32,690 nucleotides of DNA from Planctomycetota bacterium (GCA_022573485.1 JACZTW010000004.1:1-32690), one strand, 5' to 3'; shown: positions 1 through 7,649, counted from the first letter of the stretch. Notes: generated by a model not told the origin, from the letters alone. Numbers and translations are program-made.

Positions 1-2
1 AT

Positions 3-764
3 GTGCTGGAACACCCGACCCGCTCGCCGCCCCGCTACTTGACATTCCAGCAGTTCTTCGGCGGGCAGCACGCACCGATGCCCGTCCGCTTGGCGCTGTC
101 CGTGACAAAGACGGGCGATGCGACAGCGCGCTTCATTCAATTGACCAACCGCGGGAACGTCGAGACGCTCGAGTTTGCCTGGCCCGATCCGGCGATCAAG
201 AAATCGATCCCGGCCTCCGTGCCCGGCCGACATCCGGGTCATCCGGAACACGCCCTGGGACAGGACCGATTCAAATCGGTGTGTGCTTGCATGTACATTG
301 AGGGCACGGTCGTCCGCTGCGATATCTATATGCCGCTTGTATTGCTTGAGACCTGGCTGCCGCTCCGACGGGCCAGTCGCGACTTCATTGACGCCGGGGA
401 GATGGCGGATGCGCGGGAGCGACTGCGCGCCTTCTTCGCCGGTCGCAATCAAATCCGCATCAACGGCCGACGTGCAGCGGCGAGTGCGGTTCGGGTTTCG
501 TTCCTCGGCCCCGATGCCATGTCGATCGATGAACCGGGTCTCACCCGCTGGCGGGCGCAGGTGGAGCGGTTGGGCGCTTGGTCGGCGCGCGTCGGCGTGC
601 GCCTGACGTATGAGACCGACGTCCCAGTCAGTCAGGTCGAGCTCGTCTGGGATCTGTTCAACAATGTCGTGCTGGACGCCGCCGTCACGACGGTATTCGG
701 TGATTCGCGAAACGAGAAAGTTGTGACACCCTACAGCCCAAGCGTGTCATGGTCTCACCGCTGA
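3..764 (+). CDS. Hypothetical protein, probably cut off at the 5' window edge
   Basis: I do not recognise this family. The reading frame is open to the first base of the window, so the GTG at position 3 may be an internal codon and the gene is probably partial. The 253 visible residues look soluble: no membrane segment or signal peptide is seen. A mixed alpha/beta character is suggested by a run of hydrophobic strands near residues 20-55 and 95-120, then an amphipathic helical stretch near 120-150. It ends in a 16-base overlap with the next plus-strand frame (749-964), which could mean translational coupling or a frameshift in one longer gene. No function can be given. Confidence 0.6.
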   Translation: MLEHPTRSPPRYLTFQQFFGGQHAPMPVRLALSVTKTGDATARFIQLTNRGNVETLEFAWPDPAIKKSIPASVPGRHPGHPEHALGQDRFKSVCACMYIEGTVVRCDIYMPLVLLETWLPLRRASRDFIDAGEMADARERLRAFFAGRNQIRINGRRAAASAVRVSFLGPDAMSIDEPGLTRWRAQVERLGAWSARVGVRLTYETDVPVSQVELVWDLFNNVVLDAAVTTVFGDSRNEKVVTPYSPSVSWSHR

Positions 765-964
765 CGGTTCAGCAATACTCTCTTTTCCGGCCGGCGGATT
801 ATTATCGAGGTGATCCGGAGACGTTGCTGGCCGAGCGTCGCCGGAGATTGCAAGCGGCCAGAGAACTGCGAAAGCAGGAGAACATCAAACTGCGACAACG
901 GCTGATCCCATGGCCGGACGACAAAACTACCCCTTATCCAGAAAGGCAGATTGTCTCACTTTGA
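749..964 (+). CDS. Small hypothetical protein overlapping the upstream gene
   Basis: The frame encodes 71 residues with a charged helical centre (about residues 27-52, rich in Glu, Arg and Lys) and an unstructured Pro-rich tail. The ATG lies inside the last 16 bases of the preceding gene, with no evident Shine-Dalgarno site. Expression would therefore depend on termination-reinitiation, or the frame is really the C-terminal end of the preceding protein separated by a frameshift. I favour a coupled small gene or a frameshifted tail about equally. No family is recognised. Confidence 0.45.
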   Translation: MVSPLTVQQYSLFRPADYYRGDPETLLAERRRRLQAARELRKQENIKLRQRLIPWPDDKTTPYPERQIVSL

Positions 965-1015
965 GTGAAACATATCACGACGGCTCCACGCATATCAAGT
1001 GAACTCCCGGTCCTT

Positions 1016-1036
1016 CTTCTTTCTTCCCTCTTCCCT
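1016..1036. repeat. Heptamer tandem repeat at the YidC 3' end
   Basis: Three 7-base units, CTTCTTT followed by two exact CTTCCCT copies, run into the YidC stop codon. It is one of several heptamer arrays in this window's spacers. Confidence 0.6.
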
Positions 1037-3035
1037 ATTTCTTCTTAGCGTCGTCCGCCATTTTCTCCAGTTTCTGAAGAAACTTGGGCATCCTGATTGA
1101 TTTGCGTCCGGTGGATTTTCCGGGGCCGCCGGGTTTGCCGCCGCGCTCCTCTTCCTCGCGGAGGTGCTTGCGGATGCGGCGCTGCTCGACCAAACCGAAG
1201 AAATTGCTGGCCATGATGTACAGCGTCAAGCCCGAAGGTGCGTTATAAAAGAACAAGATCATCATCGCGCTCATGACATACATCATCATGCGCTGCTGGG
1301 CCATTTGGTCGGCAGCCTTACCGGTCGCTTTGGCGGCGGCGGCCGGCTTGGGCATGAACTTCTGTTGCAGCCACATGCTGATGCCCAGCAGCAGCGGCAG
1401 GAGATTGAAAGAGGCCACGGTGCCGATCAATGGAATATCGAACGGATGATCGAAGTAGAACAGCGCATCGGGAACAGTCAGATCGTTGATCCACCAGAAG
1501 AACGGCTGATGGCGCATGGCCACGGTCGAATTCAGGGCGCCGAACAGGCCGGCCCAGATCGGCATCTGGCACATCATCGGCAGGCACGAGAGCATCTGCC
1601 CCGCCGGGTTGACGCCTTCCTGCTGATAGAGCTTCATGGTCTCCTGGTTCAGCCGAGTCTTGTCATTTGCGTATTTCTTGCGGAGTTCCTCCATCTTCGG
1701 CTGCAAAGTAGCCATTTGTCCCGCCATGCGGGCCATGCCGATCTGGCTCTTCTTGGTCAGGGGATGGAGGCAGGTTCGGACGATGATCACCAAGAAGATG
1801 ATGGCCATCCCGTAGTTGTAAGGCGGCACGTAGTCATGGCAGGCCTTGAGCAGCCAAACCATCGAATTGACGAACGGCGCCCATTGGCAGCAGTAATAAT
1901 CCACTTGAAGCAACTGCATATAGTTGCGCGAAAGATAGAGGGGGTTGCCTTCGAACACTTCTCTTGATTTGGATCCGAGATAGCAGTCGAATGAGAACGT
2001 GGTGCTGCCCTGAACCGGCACGCGAACCGCCGAATTGATCAGCCGAAAGCTGAGATCCTCGGTTTGGCCGTCTTCTTTGGACAGCCGGACGGCCTGCGCC
2101 GTCCAGGACGACGGCGACCCGCCCGTGCCCTTATTCAGCGCCACCGCAACAGCGAAGAAGCGGTTCGTCAGCCCACACCACGCAAAGCCGGCCTTCGATT
2201 GGTCGCTGTGAAGAAGTGGTTCGCCGGAGCCCTGTTTGACCTTGCTGTTTTGAAGTGACTCAATGTCGATCTGCCCACCGATGTCGAAGCCGACCGTGAC
2301 GCGACGATAGTCGATGCGCGATACGACGGACCCGTCGGGCGTTCGCAATCCCTCGCGCGGCACGCCGGTCGGGCCCAATTGAGTGATGATGACCTCCGCA
2401 GACTCGTCGCCGAGATTCTCATAACGGAGCACCAGCTCGAGCGCATCGGGGGCCTGCTCGCCCGACGGCGCCCGGAGAATGTAGGTCTTGGTCAGCCGGC
2501 CGATGGGCTGATCCTCGCCCTGGCGGAAGAACTCGATCCAGAATACCGCGCGTTCGGTTCCGTCGATGGTCTCGCGTTTGGCGTGCCAATACAGTTGGTC
2601 TAGCTGAAAGCTTTCCTCACCCCGCCTCAGATTGATGCTCTCGGTGACGAATGAGTACAGCAGCGTCTCATCTTTTAGTTTGACCGGCCCGATGATTGGA
2701 TAAAACTGTTCCTTGCGGATTGTTTCATAGTGGTCCCTCAGCCGCGCAGAGACCATCCCACCTCCGCGGTTGCTCAGCGTGAGCGCCAAAGCAAATGGGC
2801 TTTTGATGTTGGGATCAGTGCTGCCCAATTCGATGAATTGCTCGGCGTCCACGCCGCGCGCCTCCATATCGCGCGGCGCGCGGATAACCGGATCGGCCTT
2901 GTGATCCGCCGTTACGACTTCTTGCTGTGAAGCGGGTGGCGGCGGCTCAGGCCGAAACGCCCGGGTCAGCAGGTTCCAAACCACAAACGCCAGCAGGGCG
3001 GCGATGAGGGCTTTGAAGAGATTGTCTTTATCCAT
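1035..3035 (-). CDS. yidC: Membrane protein insertase YidC
   Basis: YidC inserts and folds inner-membrane proteins, alone or with SecYEG. The 666-residue product has the Gram-negative layout. An N-terminal membrane anchor (about residues 7-24) is followed by a large periplasmic beta-rich domain (about 50-370). The conserved YidC/Oxa1 domain (about 375-620) carries the Arg in the first core helix (Ile-Val-Arg-Thr-Cys-Leu-His-Pro-Leu) and a final Asn-Ala-Pro-Ser-Gly-Leu-Thr-Leu-Tyr helix motif. A strongly basic Gly-rich tail (about 620-666) suits ribosome contact. It is longer than the usual 540-600 residues. The usual neighbours rnpA, rpmH and mnmE are absent, so this is not the classical origin-proximal context. 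The spacer upstream is pyrimidine-rich on the plus strand and no strong ribosome binding site is visible. Confidence 0.97.
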   Translation of the reverse strand: MDKDNLFKALIAALLAFVVWNLLTRAFRPEPPPPASQQEVVTADHKADPVIRAPRDMEARGVDAEQFIELGSTDPNIKSPFALALTLSNRGGGMVSARLRDHYETIRKEQFYPIIGPVKLKDETLLYSFVTESINLRRGEESFQLDQLYWHAKRETIDGTERAVFWIEFFRQGEDQPIGRLTKTYILRAPSGEQAPDALELVLRYENLGDESAEVIITQLGPTGVPREGLRTPDGSVVSRIDYRRVTVGFDIGGQIDIESLQNSKVKQGSGEPLLHSDQSKAGFAWCGLTNRFFAVAVALNKGTGGSPSSWTAQAVRLSKEDGQTEDLSFRLINSAVRVPVQGSTTFSFDCYLGSKSREVFEGNPLYLSRNYMQLLQVDYYCCQWAPFVNSMVWLLKACHDYVPPYNYGMAIIFLVIIVRTCLHPLTKKSQIGMARMAGQMATLQPKMEELRKKYANDKTRLNQETMKLYQQEGVNPAGQMLSCLPMMCQMPIWAGLFGALNSTVAMRHQPFFWWINDLTVPDALFYFDHPFDIPLIGTVASFNLLPLLLGISMWLQQKFMPKPAAAAKATGKAADQMAQQRMMMYVMSAMMILFFYNAPSGLTLYIMASNFFGLVEQRRIRKHLREEEERGGKPGGPGKSTGRKSIRMPKFLQKLEKMADDAKKK

Positions 3036-3085
3036 AATTGTCGTCGATCACAAGCTGTTCCGTCAGCCGCCGCATATCAATCCCC

Positions 3086-3106
3086 GATCCCTGATCCCTT
3101 TCCCCT
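3086..3106. repeat. Short heptamer repeat upstream of YidC
   Basis: Two exact GATCCCT units followed by TTCCCCT give a 7-base period within a longer pyrimidine-rich tract between the YidC start and the 183-bp inverted-repeat element. Confidence 0.5.
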
Positions 3107-3137
3107 TCCCCTCCCTCTCATTCCCCTGTTGCTCTGG

Positions 3138-3320
3138 CCCGGATGATTCACCGCAGAGAACGCGGAGAACGCAGAGTGTTGTAGAGAAAGAAGTTGCGAG
3201 CGATCATGAATAGGCGTTGCTTTGACAGTGTGGATCGCCCGTCGTTCTGCCTCGGCTTCGCGAAGTCTTCTTCTCTTGCGTCTCTGCGGTCTCTGCGTTC
3301 TCTGCGGTGAATTATCCGGG
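3138..3320 (+). mobile_element. 183-bp inverted-repeat (MITE-like) element, copy 1
   Basis: The ends are long imperfect inverted repeats: the left starts CCCGGATGATTCACCGCAGA and the right end is its near complement, ending in ATTATCCGGG. The interior is not a simple palindrome. A second copy lies inverted at 13715-13898 and aligns over the full length, including interior words such as GAAGTTGCG, GTTGCTT and GACAGTGTG. The element carries no plausible protein. It lies seven bases beyond the stop codon of the metallophosphoesterase gene. Length, end structure and dispersed copies fit a non-autonomous transposable element, although no transposase or clear target duplication is visible. Confidence 0.8.
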
Positions 3321-3327
3321 TTAGCCG

Positions 3328-4191
3328 TCACCGGCCTTCGTACAGGCGTTCGCCGAGAAAGTCATCCAGCTCCGGCACGGCTTTGACTTTTGCGACAGCC
3401 TTGTCGATGTCGTATTCCACGCGGACGAATTCAATCTTGGGCAGCACTCCGCCTTCGGGTGCGGCGGCTGGGTCGAGCATGATCGGCTTGTCCTCGTTGT
3501 TGTCATTCAGGGTGAAGTCATCCAGAATGCTGTCGTAGTTGTGCAGCAGGACATAGCAGGCCCGCGAATCCTGATCGCGCGGCTGGCCCACACTGCCGAC
3601 ATTGATGATGGCTTTTTCGTCGGGCGACAATTCAAAGATGTTCGGCTCGGGCAATTCCGAAGGCGGGTCGAAGTAAGGATCGTCCAGAAAAACGCCCGGT
3701 ACGTGTGTGTGGCCGGTGAAACAGGCTCGCTGGCCTTCCTCCAGGCGCTCGAAATTCGCGAGAATCTTGTGTGGGTTGGTATAGACATCTTCCGCAAAGA
3801 GGTATTCGTTCACCGGCCGCCGCGGCGAAGCATGTACGAACAACAGTTCCTTAAGTTGGACCCGAAAGGGCAGGCGGCCCAGAAACTCCCACCGCCGGTC
3901 ACGGGCGGCTTTGTGCGGTTCGCGCTCGAACACGTCGCGTGTCCAATAGCAGGCCCGCTCAGCGCCGATGTTAAAGTTGTACGGCTCATAGAAAACCGCT
4001 TGATCATGATTCCCGCACATACTAAACCGCACCCGCTCGATCACCAGGTCGAGGCAGTCGCCGGGGCTGGCCCCGTAGCCGACCACGTCGCCCAGACAAA
4101 TGATGTCCTTGATCCCTCGGCCGTCGATATCGGCGAGCACCGCTTCGAGGGCTTCAAGGTTGCCGTGAATATCAGAAATTATCGCAATCAT
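3328..4191 (-). CDS. Metallophosphoesterase (YfcE/ApaH-like calcineurin family)
   Basis: This is a 287-residue dimetal phosphoesterase with all the signature blocks: Asp7-x-His9, Gly-Asp35, Gly-Asn-His-Asp at 60-63, His120, and Gly-His-Thr-His at 160-163. A segment Asn-Val-Gly-Ser-Val-Gly-Gln-Pro-Arg is typical of the bacterial DUF2156/YfcE-like branch that acts on small phosphodiesters or nucleotides. The exact substrate cannot be read from sequence. The C-terminal 60 residues are acidic and may be a lineage-specific addition. The protein is cytosolic, with no signal peptide. It is divergent from tsaB across a 300-base spacer. Confidence 0.93.
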   Translation of the reverse strand: MIAIISDIHGNLEALEAVLADIDGRGIKDIICLGDVVGYGASPGDCLDLVIERVRFSMCGNHDQAVFYEPYNFNIGAERACYWTRDVFEREPHKAARDRRWEFLGRLPFRVQLKELLFVHASPRRPVNEYLFAEDVYTNPHKILANFERLEEGQRACFTGHTHVPGVFLDDPYFDPPSELPEPNIFELSPDEKAIINVGSVGQPRDQDSRACYVLLHNYDSILDDFTLNDNNEDKPIMLDPAAAPEGGVLPKIEFVRVEYDIDKAVAKVKAVPELDDFLGERLYEGR

Positions 4192-4344
4192 GTGGCAGCA
4201 GAGCAGTTATAAAAAGGTCGCGAGTTTAGAGTCCGGACTCAATGGGTTGCGCCAGAGGTCTCCACGCCCAAGGGAACGCAAGCGGCTGCCCATGTTAGGG
4301 TTTGGTCGGCATGACGTCAAATGTTCGGTCGTGGGGCATGAGAA

Positions 4345-4365
4345 AGAGAAAAGAGAAAAGAGAAA
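4345..4365. repeat. AGAGAAA heptamer array (3 exact copies)
   Basis: Three exact tandem AGAGAAA units lie in an A/G-only tract of about 40 bases upstream of tsaB. It is 45 bases from a second, unrelated heptamer array. Confidence 0.85.
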
Positions 4366-4410
4366 AAGGGAACGGGAAAGGGCTCTCCCCGGCAAGTGCG
4401 TGCTACTCGC

Positions 4411-4459
4411 TACTGGATACTGGTTACTGGATACTGGATACTGGATACTGGATACTGAC
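4411..4459. repeat. TACTGGA heptamer array (5 exact plus 2 variant copies)
   Basis: Units are TACTGGA at 4411, a variant TACTGGT at 4418, four exact units from 4425 to 4452, and a degenerate TACTGAC ending at 4459. The array abuts the hairpin at 4457-4484. Copy number in such arrays usually varies between strains by slippage. Confidence 0.9.
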
Positions 4460-4484
4460 TCCTTCGGCCACAGCCGAAGGAGTC
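4457..4484 (+). promoter_or_regulatory. Perfect 12-bp hairpin covering the possible tsaB ribosome binding site
   Basis: GACTCCTTCGGC and GCCGAAGGAGTC pair perfectly around a CACA loop. The right arm contains AAGGAG at 4477-4482, nine bases before the GTG at 4492. In RNA the structure would hide this Shine-Dalgarno sequence. It may be a translational control, a terminator-like repeat without a T-run, or simply another dispersed palindrome; if so, the real tsaB start may be GTG 4528. Confidence 0.7.
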
Positions 4485-4491
4485 GGGAAGC

Positions 4492-5271
4492 GTGCCAAAG
4501 GCGGAGCGGTCGCGTAGAATTCCGATCGTGGCGCACGAACCGAACATCCTGGCCATCGAAACCTCCGGGCGCGTCGGCAGCGTGGCATTGGCCACCGGCT
4601 GCGAGTTGAAACAGTCCGCCAAATTCCGCGCGGATTTCAGCCATGCCGCGGAACTTCTGCCCACGATCGATGAGTTGTGTCGCCCGCTGAACTGGACACC
4701 CGGCGACATCGATCACGTTTACCTCTCGATCGGTCCCGGCAGCTTCACGGGTTTGCGGATTGCCGTCACACTGGCGCGGACCCTGGCACTCTCCATCAAG
4801 GCGGACATCGTCGCCGTTGCGACACTCGAAGTGATTGCCCAGAATGCATTGCTCGCGGGTGAACCTCCGCCGCACGTGGCGGTGCTCCTGGACGCCAAGC
4901 GCGGGCAAGTCTACTCAGCCGCATTCGAGCGGGCAGAGAGTCGATATGCACCAACTGTCGATGCCCGTATCGCCGACCCAATCGAATTCCTCAACGGTCT
5001 GCCGCAGCCGGTGTGCGTCCTCGGTGAAGGCATCACGTATCTTCGGGAGGCGTTGGCATGTGTGGCCCACACGGAACTGCCGGAAGCACTGTGGCCGCCA
5101 GGAGTGGAAACGGTTCTCAAGCTGGGGTATGAGAAAGCGCAGCAAGGACAGTTTGAACAACCCACTGCCTTGGTTCCGGTCTACCTCAGAAGGCCGGAGG
5201 CGGAAGAAGTGTGGGAACGGCGACACACCGGGAAAGGGAAGAACGAATCAGGTCCGCACGCGCGCGATTAG
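4492..5271 (+). CDS. tsaB: tRNA threonylcarbamoyladenosine biosynthesis protein TsaB
   Basis: TsaB is the inactive ASKHA-fold partner of TsaD in making N6-threonylcarbamoyladenosine at position 37 of ANN-decoding tRNAs. The N-terminal Ile-Leu-Ala-Ile-Glu-Thr-Ser motif (residues 19-25) and Gly-Pro-Gly-Ser-Phe-Thr-Gly-Leu-Arg-Ile (81-90) are diagnostic. The first GTG has AAGGAG nine bases upstream, but that site lies in a hairpin. GTG 4528 would give a more standard N-terminus beginning just before the core. At 259 residues the protein is slightly long because of this leader and a charged, low-conservation C-terminus. Its TAG stop codon is the tip of an inserted repeat element (5269-5410), so the tail may have been altered by that insertion. 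Confidence 0.95.
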   Translation: MPKAERSRRIPIVAHEPNILAIETSGRVGSVALATGCELKQSAKFRADFSHAAELLPTIDELCRPLNWTPGDIDHVYLSIGPGSFTGLRIAVTLARTLALSIKADIVAVATLEVIAQNALLAGEPPPHVAVLLDAKRGQVYSAAFERAESRYAPTVDARIADPIEFLNGLPQPVCVLGEGITYLREALACVAHTELPEALWPPGVETVLKLGYEKAQQGQFEQPTALVPVYLRRPEAEEVWERRHTGKGKNESGPHARD

Positions 5272-5410
5272 GCTCTGTCTGAAAACACCCAAGGAGCCGC
5301 AGATCCCGGCGCGCCGGGAAAATCCCGACTTGTCGGGAGTCTGCGCGAGGCCTCGCGCGGGTTAAGACCCGCGGCTCTTTGAAAGAATCTGAGTTTTCAG
5401 ACAGAACCTA
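5269..5410 (-). mobile_element. 142-bp TAGG-ended inverted-repeat element, copy 1
   Basis: The ends TAGGCTCTGTCTGAAAAC and, on the other strand, TAGGTTCTGTCTGAAAAC differ at one base of 18. The interior has stacked palindromes, including TCCCGGCGCGCCGGGA (5304-5319) and a TCCCGA/TCGGGA stem. The reverse complement aligns along its length with 7891-8002, except for about 30 extra bases here. The left tip is the stop codon of tsaB and the right tip is the stop codon of the minus-strand mini-lipoprotein gene. It looks like a MITE or REP-type element; no transposase is nearby. Confidence 0.82.
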
Positions 5411-5593
5411 GTCGCCCAATCCTGCAAACAGAGCCTGAAGCAGGATGTTCGCGAACGTCGTGGAGGTCGTCTCCAGGCCCTGCAACACGGCGTCTCGCAC
5501 ACCCGGGCTGCACGAGGTCACTTGAAACAGGGCTCCTCCGGAGCACAAGGCCATGAGCAAGATCCGCCGGTATAATCTCGATCCCAAACGCAT
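5408..5593 (-). CDS. Mini-lipoprotein, paralogue 2
   Basis: The start is taken at the ATG ending at 5593, which has GGAG six bases upstream, rather than an in-frame codon at 5644. The product is 61 residues. A basic N-terminus and hydrophobic stretch lead to a lipobox-like Phe-Gln-Val-Thr-Ser-Cys, followed by a short mature part with Val-Leu-Gln-Gly-Leu and Leu-Leu-Gln-Ala-Leu-Phe. It aligns over its length with the neighbour at 5784-6020 (shared Phe-Gln-x-x-x-Cys, Val-Leu-x-Gly-Leu, Ala-Leu-Phe), so the two are a tandem duplication. Function is unknown. The stop codon is the end of the 142-bp repeat. Confidence 0.72.
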   Translation of the reverse strand: MRLGSRLYRRILLMALCSGGALFQVTSCSPGVRDAVLQGLETTSTTFANILLQALFAGLGD

Positions 5594-5688
5594 CACTTTC
5601 TCCCTATATTCTATGCCAGACAGCGAGGTAGAGGTCTCGATCAAGCCCTCATGCTAAATTGTACTCGAAGCGGGGAGGCAAGACGCAC

Positions 5689-5756
5689 AAAAAAACAGTC
5701 AGCGGGCCGCCGGCGGTGGCGAATATGAGGAATCGCCGCCTGCGCTCCGCTGACTG
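5689..5756 (-). terminator. Rho-independent terminator after mini-lipoprotein 1
   Basis: Read on the minus strand, CAGTCAGCGG pairs with CCGCTGACTG (5747-5756 with 5696-5705), with an inner GGCGA/TCGCC stem. Seven T residues follow directly (5689-5695). It lies 27 bases beyond the stop of the upstream mini-lipoprotein gene and separates the two paralogues into distinct transcripts, unless it reads through. Confidence 0.85.
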
Positions 5757-5783
5757 TTGGTCTCTTGATTCCGGGCCGGACGA

Positions 5784-6020
5784 CTAGACTCCGCCGCCGG
5801 TGAGCCCGTCGGTCAGATCGTCATCCTGGCCGCTGTTGTCCAGGGACTGGAACAATGCACTGGTGAGCGACAAGAGCAAGATGTCGGTGGCGCCGTTAAG
5901 CCCCCCGAGAACCGTTGATCGGATTGACTGATCACATCCGCTCAGTTGGAAGGACACACCGCCCATCCCAATGAGCGTCATCCAAGTCATGATTTTCTTC
6001 AAACATTTTCTTTGACGCAT
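5784..6020 (-). CDS. Mini-lipoprotein, paralogue 1
   Basis: The start is the ATG ending at 6020, with GAGGAG seven bases upstream; the in-frame TTG at 6035 is part of that ribosome binding site. The 78-residue product has a basic n-region, a hydrophobic h-region, and Phe-Gln-Leu-Ser-Gly-Cys as a likely lipidation site. The short mature domain ends in an acidic, Gly-rich tail absent from its downstream paralogue. The pair resembles the many tiny Cys-anchored proteins of planctomycete genomes. The function is unknown. A strong terminator follows. Confidence 0.78.
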   Translation of the reverse strand: MRQRKCLKKIMTWMTLIGMGGVSFQLSGCDQSIRSTVLGGLNGATDILLLSLTSALFQSLDNSGQDDDLTDGLTGGGV

Positions 6021-6256
6021 GGATCCACTCCTCAATTCGACTGCCGTCGGCCACCCGGACTCCAGGTCCCATGCAGTCTCGCGGGTTTTCGATGCTCGGC
6101 GGATCTGTACTTGGCCCCAGCGACAGACAGCGCTGAGGCTCGTGTAGTATCATCGGCGGAAACCCCTCACCGGTTTAGCGGTTCGCGTTTGCCCGCCGGA
6201 CGGGCCGGAAATGCAGTTCGTCGGCCCCACGCCGGCCAGAAGCGGACAATCGGTCG
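6021..6256. other. Spacer with no recognised feature
   Basis: The spacer between the amidase stop and the mini-lipoprotein 1 start should carry the lipoprotein promoter. I see no confident promoter boxes, repeats or small genes. Confidence 0.4.
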
Positions 6257-6928
6257 TTAGCGATAGGCCATGGCGCCCAATCTCGCATTGAGATCGGCCA
6301 GAGAGAAATTCTGCCCCGGGCATTCAGTCTTATGAGTAACGGCCCCATGGGTTAAGAGGTTCTGGCGAGGGATGTTGCAGGTCCGCATCAGATAGCTGAC
6401 CAGATTCGCCAGCGAACGCATCTGGGCCTCGCTGGGGCGGCCACCACTCTGAAAATTGCCCACCAGGCAGATTCCAATGCCGTAGTCGTTGTAGCGGTTG
6501 TCAGGGGTCTTGCAGTGGGCCCCGTGCTTTTGCTTGACCCATCGCGGTCCGACTTGAATTTGGCCGTCGGGCGCGCCCCGGCCGTTGCCGAGGACGAAAT
6601 GATAGCCGAGTTCATTCCAGCCTCGCACCGTGCGGTGATAGCGGTCGAATTCGCGAGCACTGCCCGAATCGCTGGCACTATGATGGATCACGATATACTG
6701 CCAAGGTCGCCGGATTCCGCCGGGCAAATCAATGCTTGTCGGAAGCCCCCGTCGCATTGAGTAGGGATCGGGAGCGCGCACGGGGCGTCGCGGGTTTCGC
6801 ACGATTGTCGCCCGCCTGAGCGGCGCCCGGGTTCGCGGGATCAAGAGGGGATCAGGCAGATGGGATGCGCTCCGGCTGGTGGTACTCGTGCAGCCCGCCT
6901 GAATCAGGACCACACAAACGACGAGCAT
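6257..6928 (-). CDS. Lipoprotein N-acetylmuramoyl-L-alanine amidase (Amidase_2/PGRP fold)
   Basis: This zinc amidase should cut the bond between MurNAc and L-Ala in peptidoglycan. The Amidase_2 core begins with Ile-Val-Ile-His-His-Ser and ends with Thr-His-Gly-Ala-Val-Thr-His-Lys-Thr-Glu-Cys-Pro-Gly. These supply the His, His and Cys zinc ligands expected for the T7-lysozyme/AmpD type, with Gly-Tyr-His-Phe in between. The frame is open to 7075. I prefer the ATG at 6928 because AGGTGG precedes it and a hydrophobic stretch with lipobox Leu-Ile-Gln-Ala-Gly-Cys follows at once. That signal lacks a basic n-region, so a longer start is possible. A Pro/Arg-rich linker of about 50 residues separates the anchor from the enzyme. 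It may recycle or remodel the wall. Confidence 0.9.
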   Translation of the reverse strand: MLVVCVVLIQAGCTSTTSRSASHLPDPLLIPRTRAPLRRATIVRNPRRPVRAPDPYSMRRGLPTSIDLPGGIRRPWQYIVIHHSASDSGSAREFDRYHRTVRGWNELGYHFVLGNGRGAPDGQIQVGPRWVKQKHGAHCKTPDNRYNDYGIGICLVGNFQSGGRPSEAQMRSLANLVSYLMRTCNIPRQNLLTHGAVTHKTECPGQNFSLADLNARLGAMAYR

Positions 6929-7233
6929 CCGTGCCCACCTGGGGCCACTTCTGTTCGCCGGAGTCGGTGCGGGGTCAAACTGCCGGGGCGAGCCTGTCAC
7001 ACTGAACTTATCGGTTATCCAGGCACCGCTCGTCAAGGACTTATTCTCCCGACCGACTTGTAATTTCGCCCGCAACGGGTCGTTTCATCGCTCCGCGCCG
7101 CAAACGCAGACCCTCTCGCCCAGCACGGGGCCTCCCGCACCTCGACGCCCGCCACCGGCCGGCGAACGAGATGGGCCATCCTGCCCCGGAGGGTCTGTAT
7201 GAGACAAAGATTCCTGCCCTCTTTGATTTCCGT

Positions 7234-7289
7234 GTGCTAAACGGCAAGCCACGGGATGCGTCGTTCGCAGTGGCTTGGCCGTTTGGCAG
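7234..7289. repeat. Inverted pair of the GTGGCTTGCCGTTT repeat
   Basis: GTGCTAAACGGCAAGCCAC (7234-7252) is followed after 17 bases by GTGGCTTGGCCGTTTGGCAG (7270-7289), nearly its complement. The core matches repeats at 23447-23510 and 24533-24598. Confidence 0.75.
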
Positions 7290-7404
7290 ACCTCACGAAC
7301 AATCGAAAGAAGCAGAAATCAGAGGCACCACCGTGAGGGAGTGCTTTGCAGTCCATCGCCCCTCCGGGGCGAGCACGACAAGCAAAACCCCTTCCCACGG
7401 GTTC

Positions 7405-7428
7405 CGCGTCCCGCTGCGCCGGGACGCG
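7405..7428. repeat. 9-bp perfect palindrome
   Basis: CGCGTCCCG and CGGGACGCG pair around a six-base loop. No T-run follows, so it is more likely part of a dispersed repeat than a terminator. Confidence 0.6.
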
Positions 7429-7649
7429 CCGCCCGTAGCTACAACCCTTGACCCCCTCAGGGTCATTCCGACAGAGCCCGCATGTCTCACTCGCGGTACC
7501 AGCCGGATTAGCGGAAGATCGTTCGGTTATGTTGCTGGGTGCGGAAGCACGAATTCGAGGTTGATCCCGTTGTGGCCGACCCGAGGGTAACCTGCCGATA
7601 GAACAAACATACACAAAAGCCAAGACACCAGAGCAAGCGATCCCAAATC

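Larger units (their letters stand above)
4192..4491. promoter_or_regulatory. Divergent spacer between metallophosphoesterase and tsaB
   Basis: This 300-base spacer must hold both divergent promoters, but I cannot assign -35/-10 boxes with confidence. Near its left end is the palindrome GAGTCCGGACTC. It then holds an AGAGAAA array, a TACTGGA array and a perfect 12-bp hairpin, listed separately. Confidence 0.5.
7076..7649. other. Gene-free spacer rich in palindromes
   Basis: No credible gene is seen over this stretch. It contains an inverted pair of the GTGGCTTGCCGTTTAGCA repeat (7234-7289) and a CGCCCC/GGGGCG stem near 7360. It also has a perfect 9-bp stem CGCGTCCCG/CGGGACGCG at 7405-7428 and a GACCC/GGGTC stem near 7450. 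The alternating open frames here are by-products of these GC-rich repeats. It may hold the promoter of the FlgM-like gene. Confidence 0.6.
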
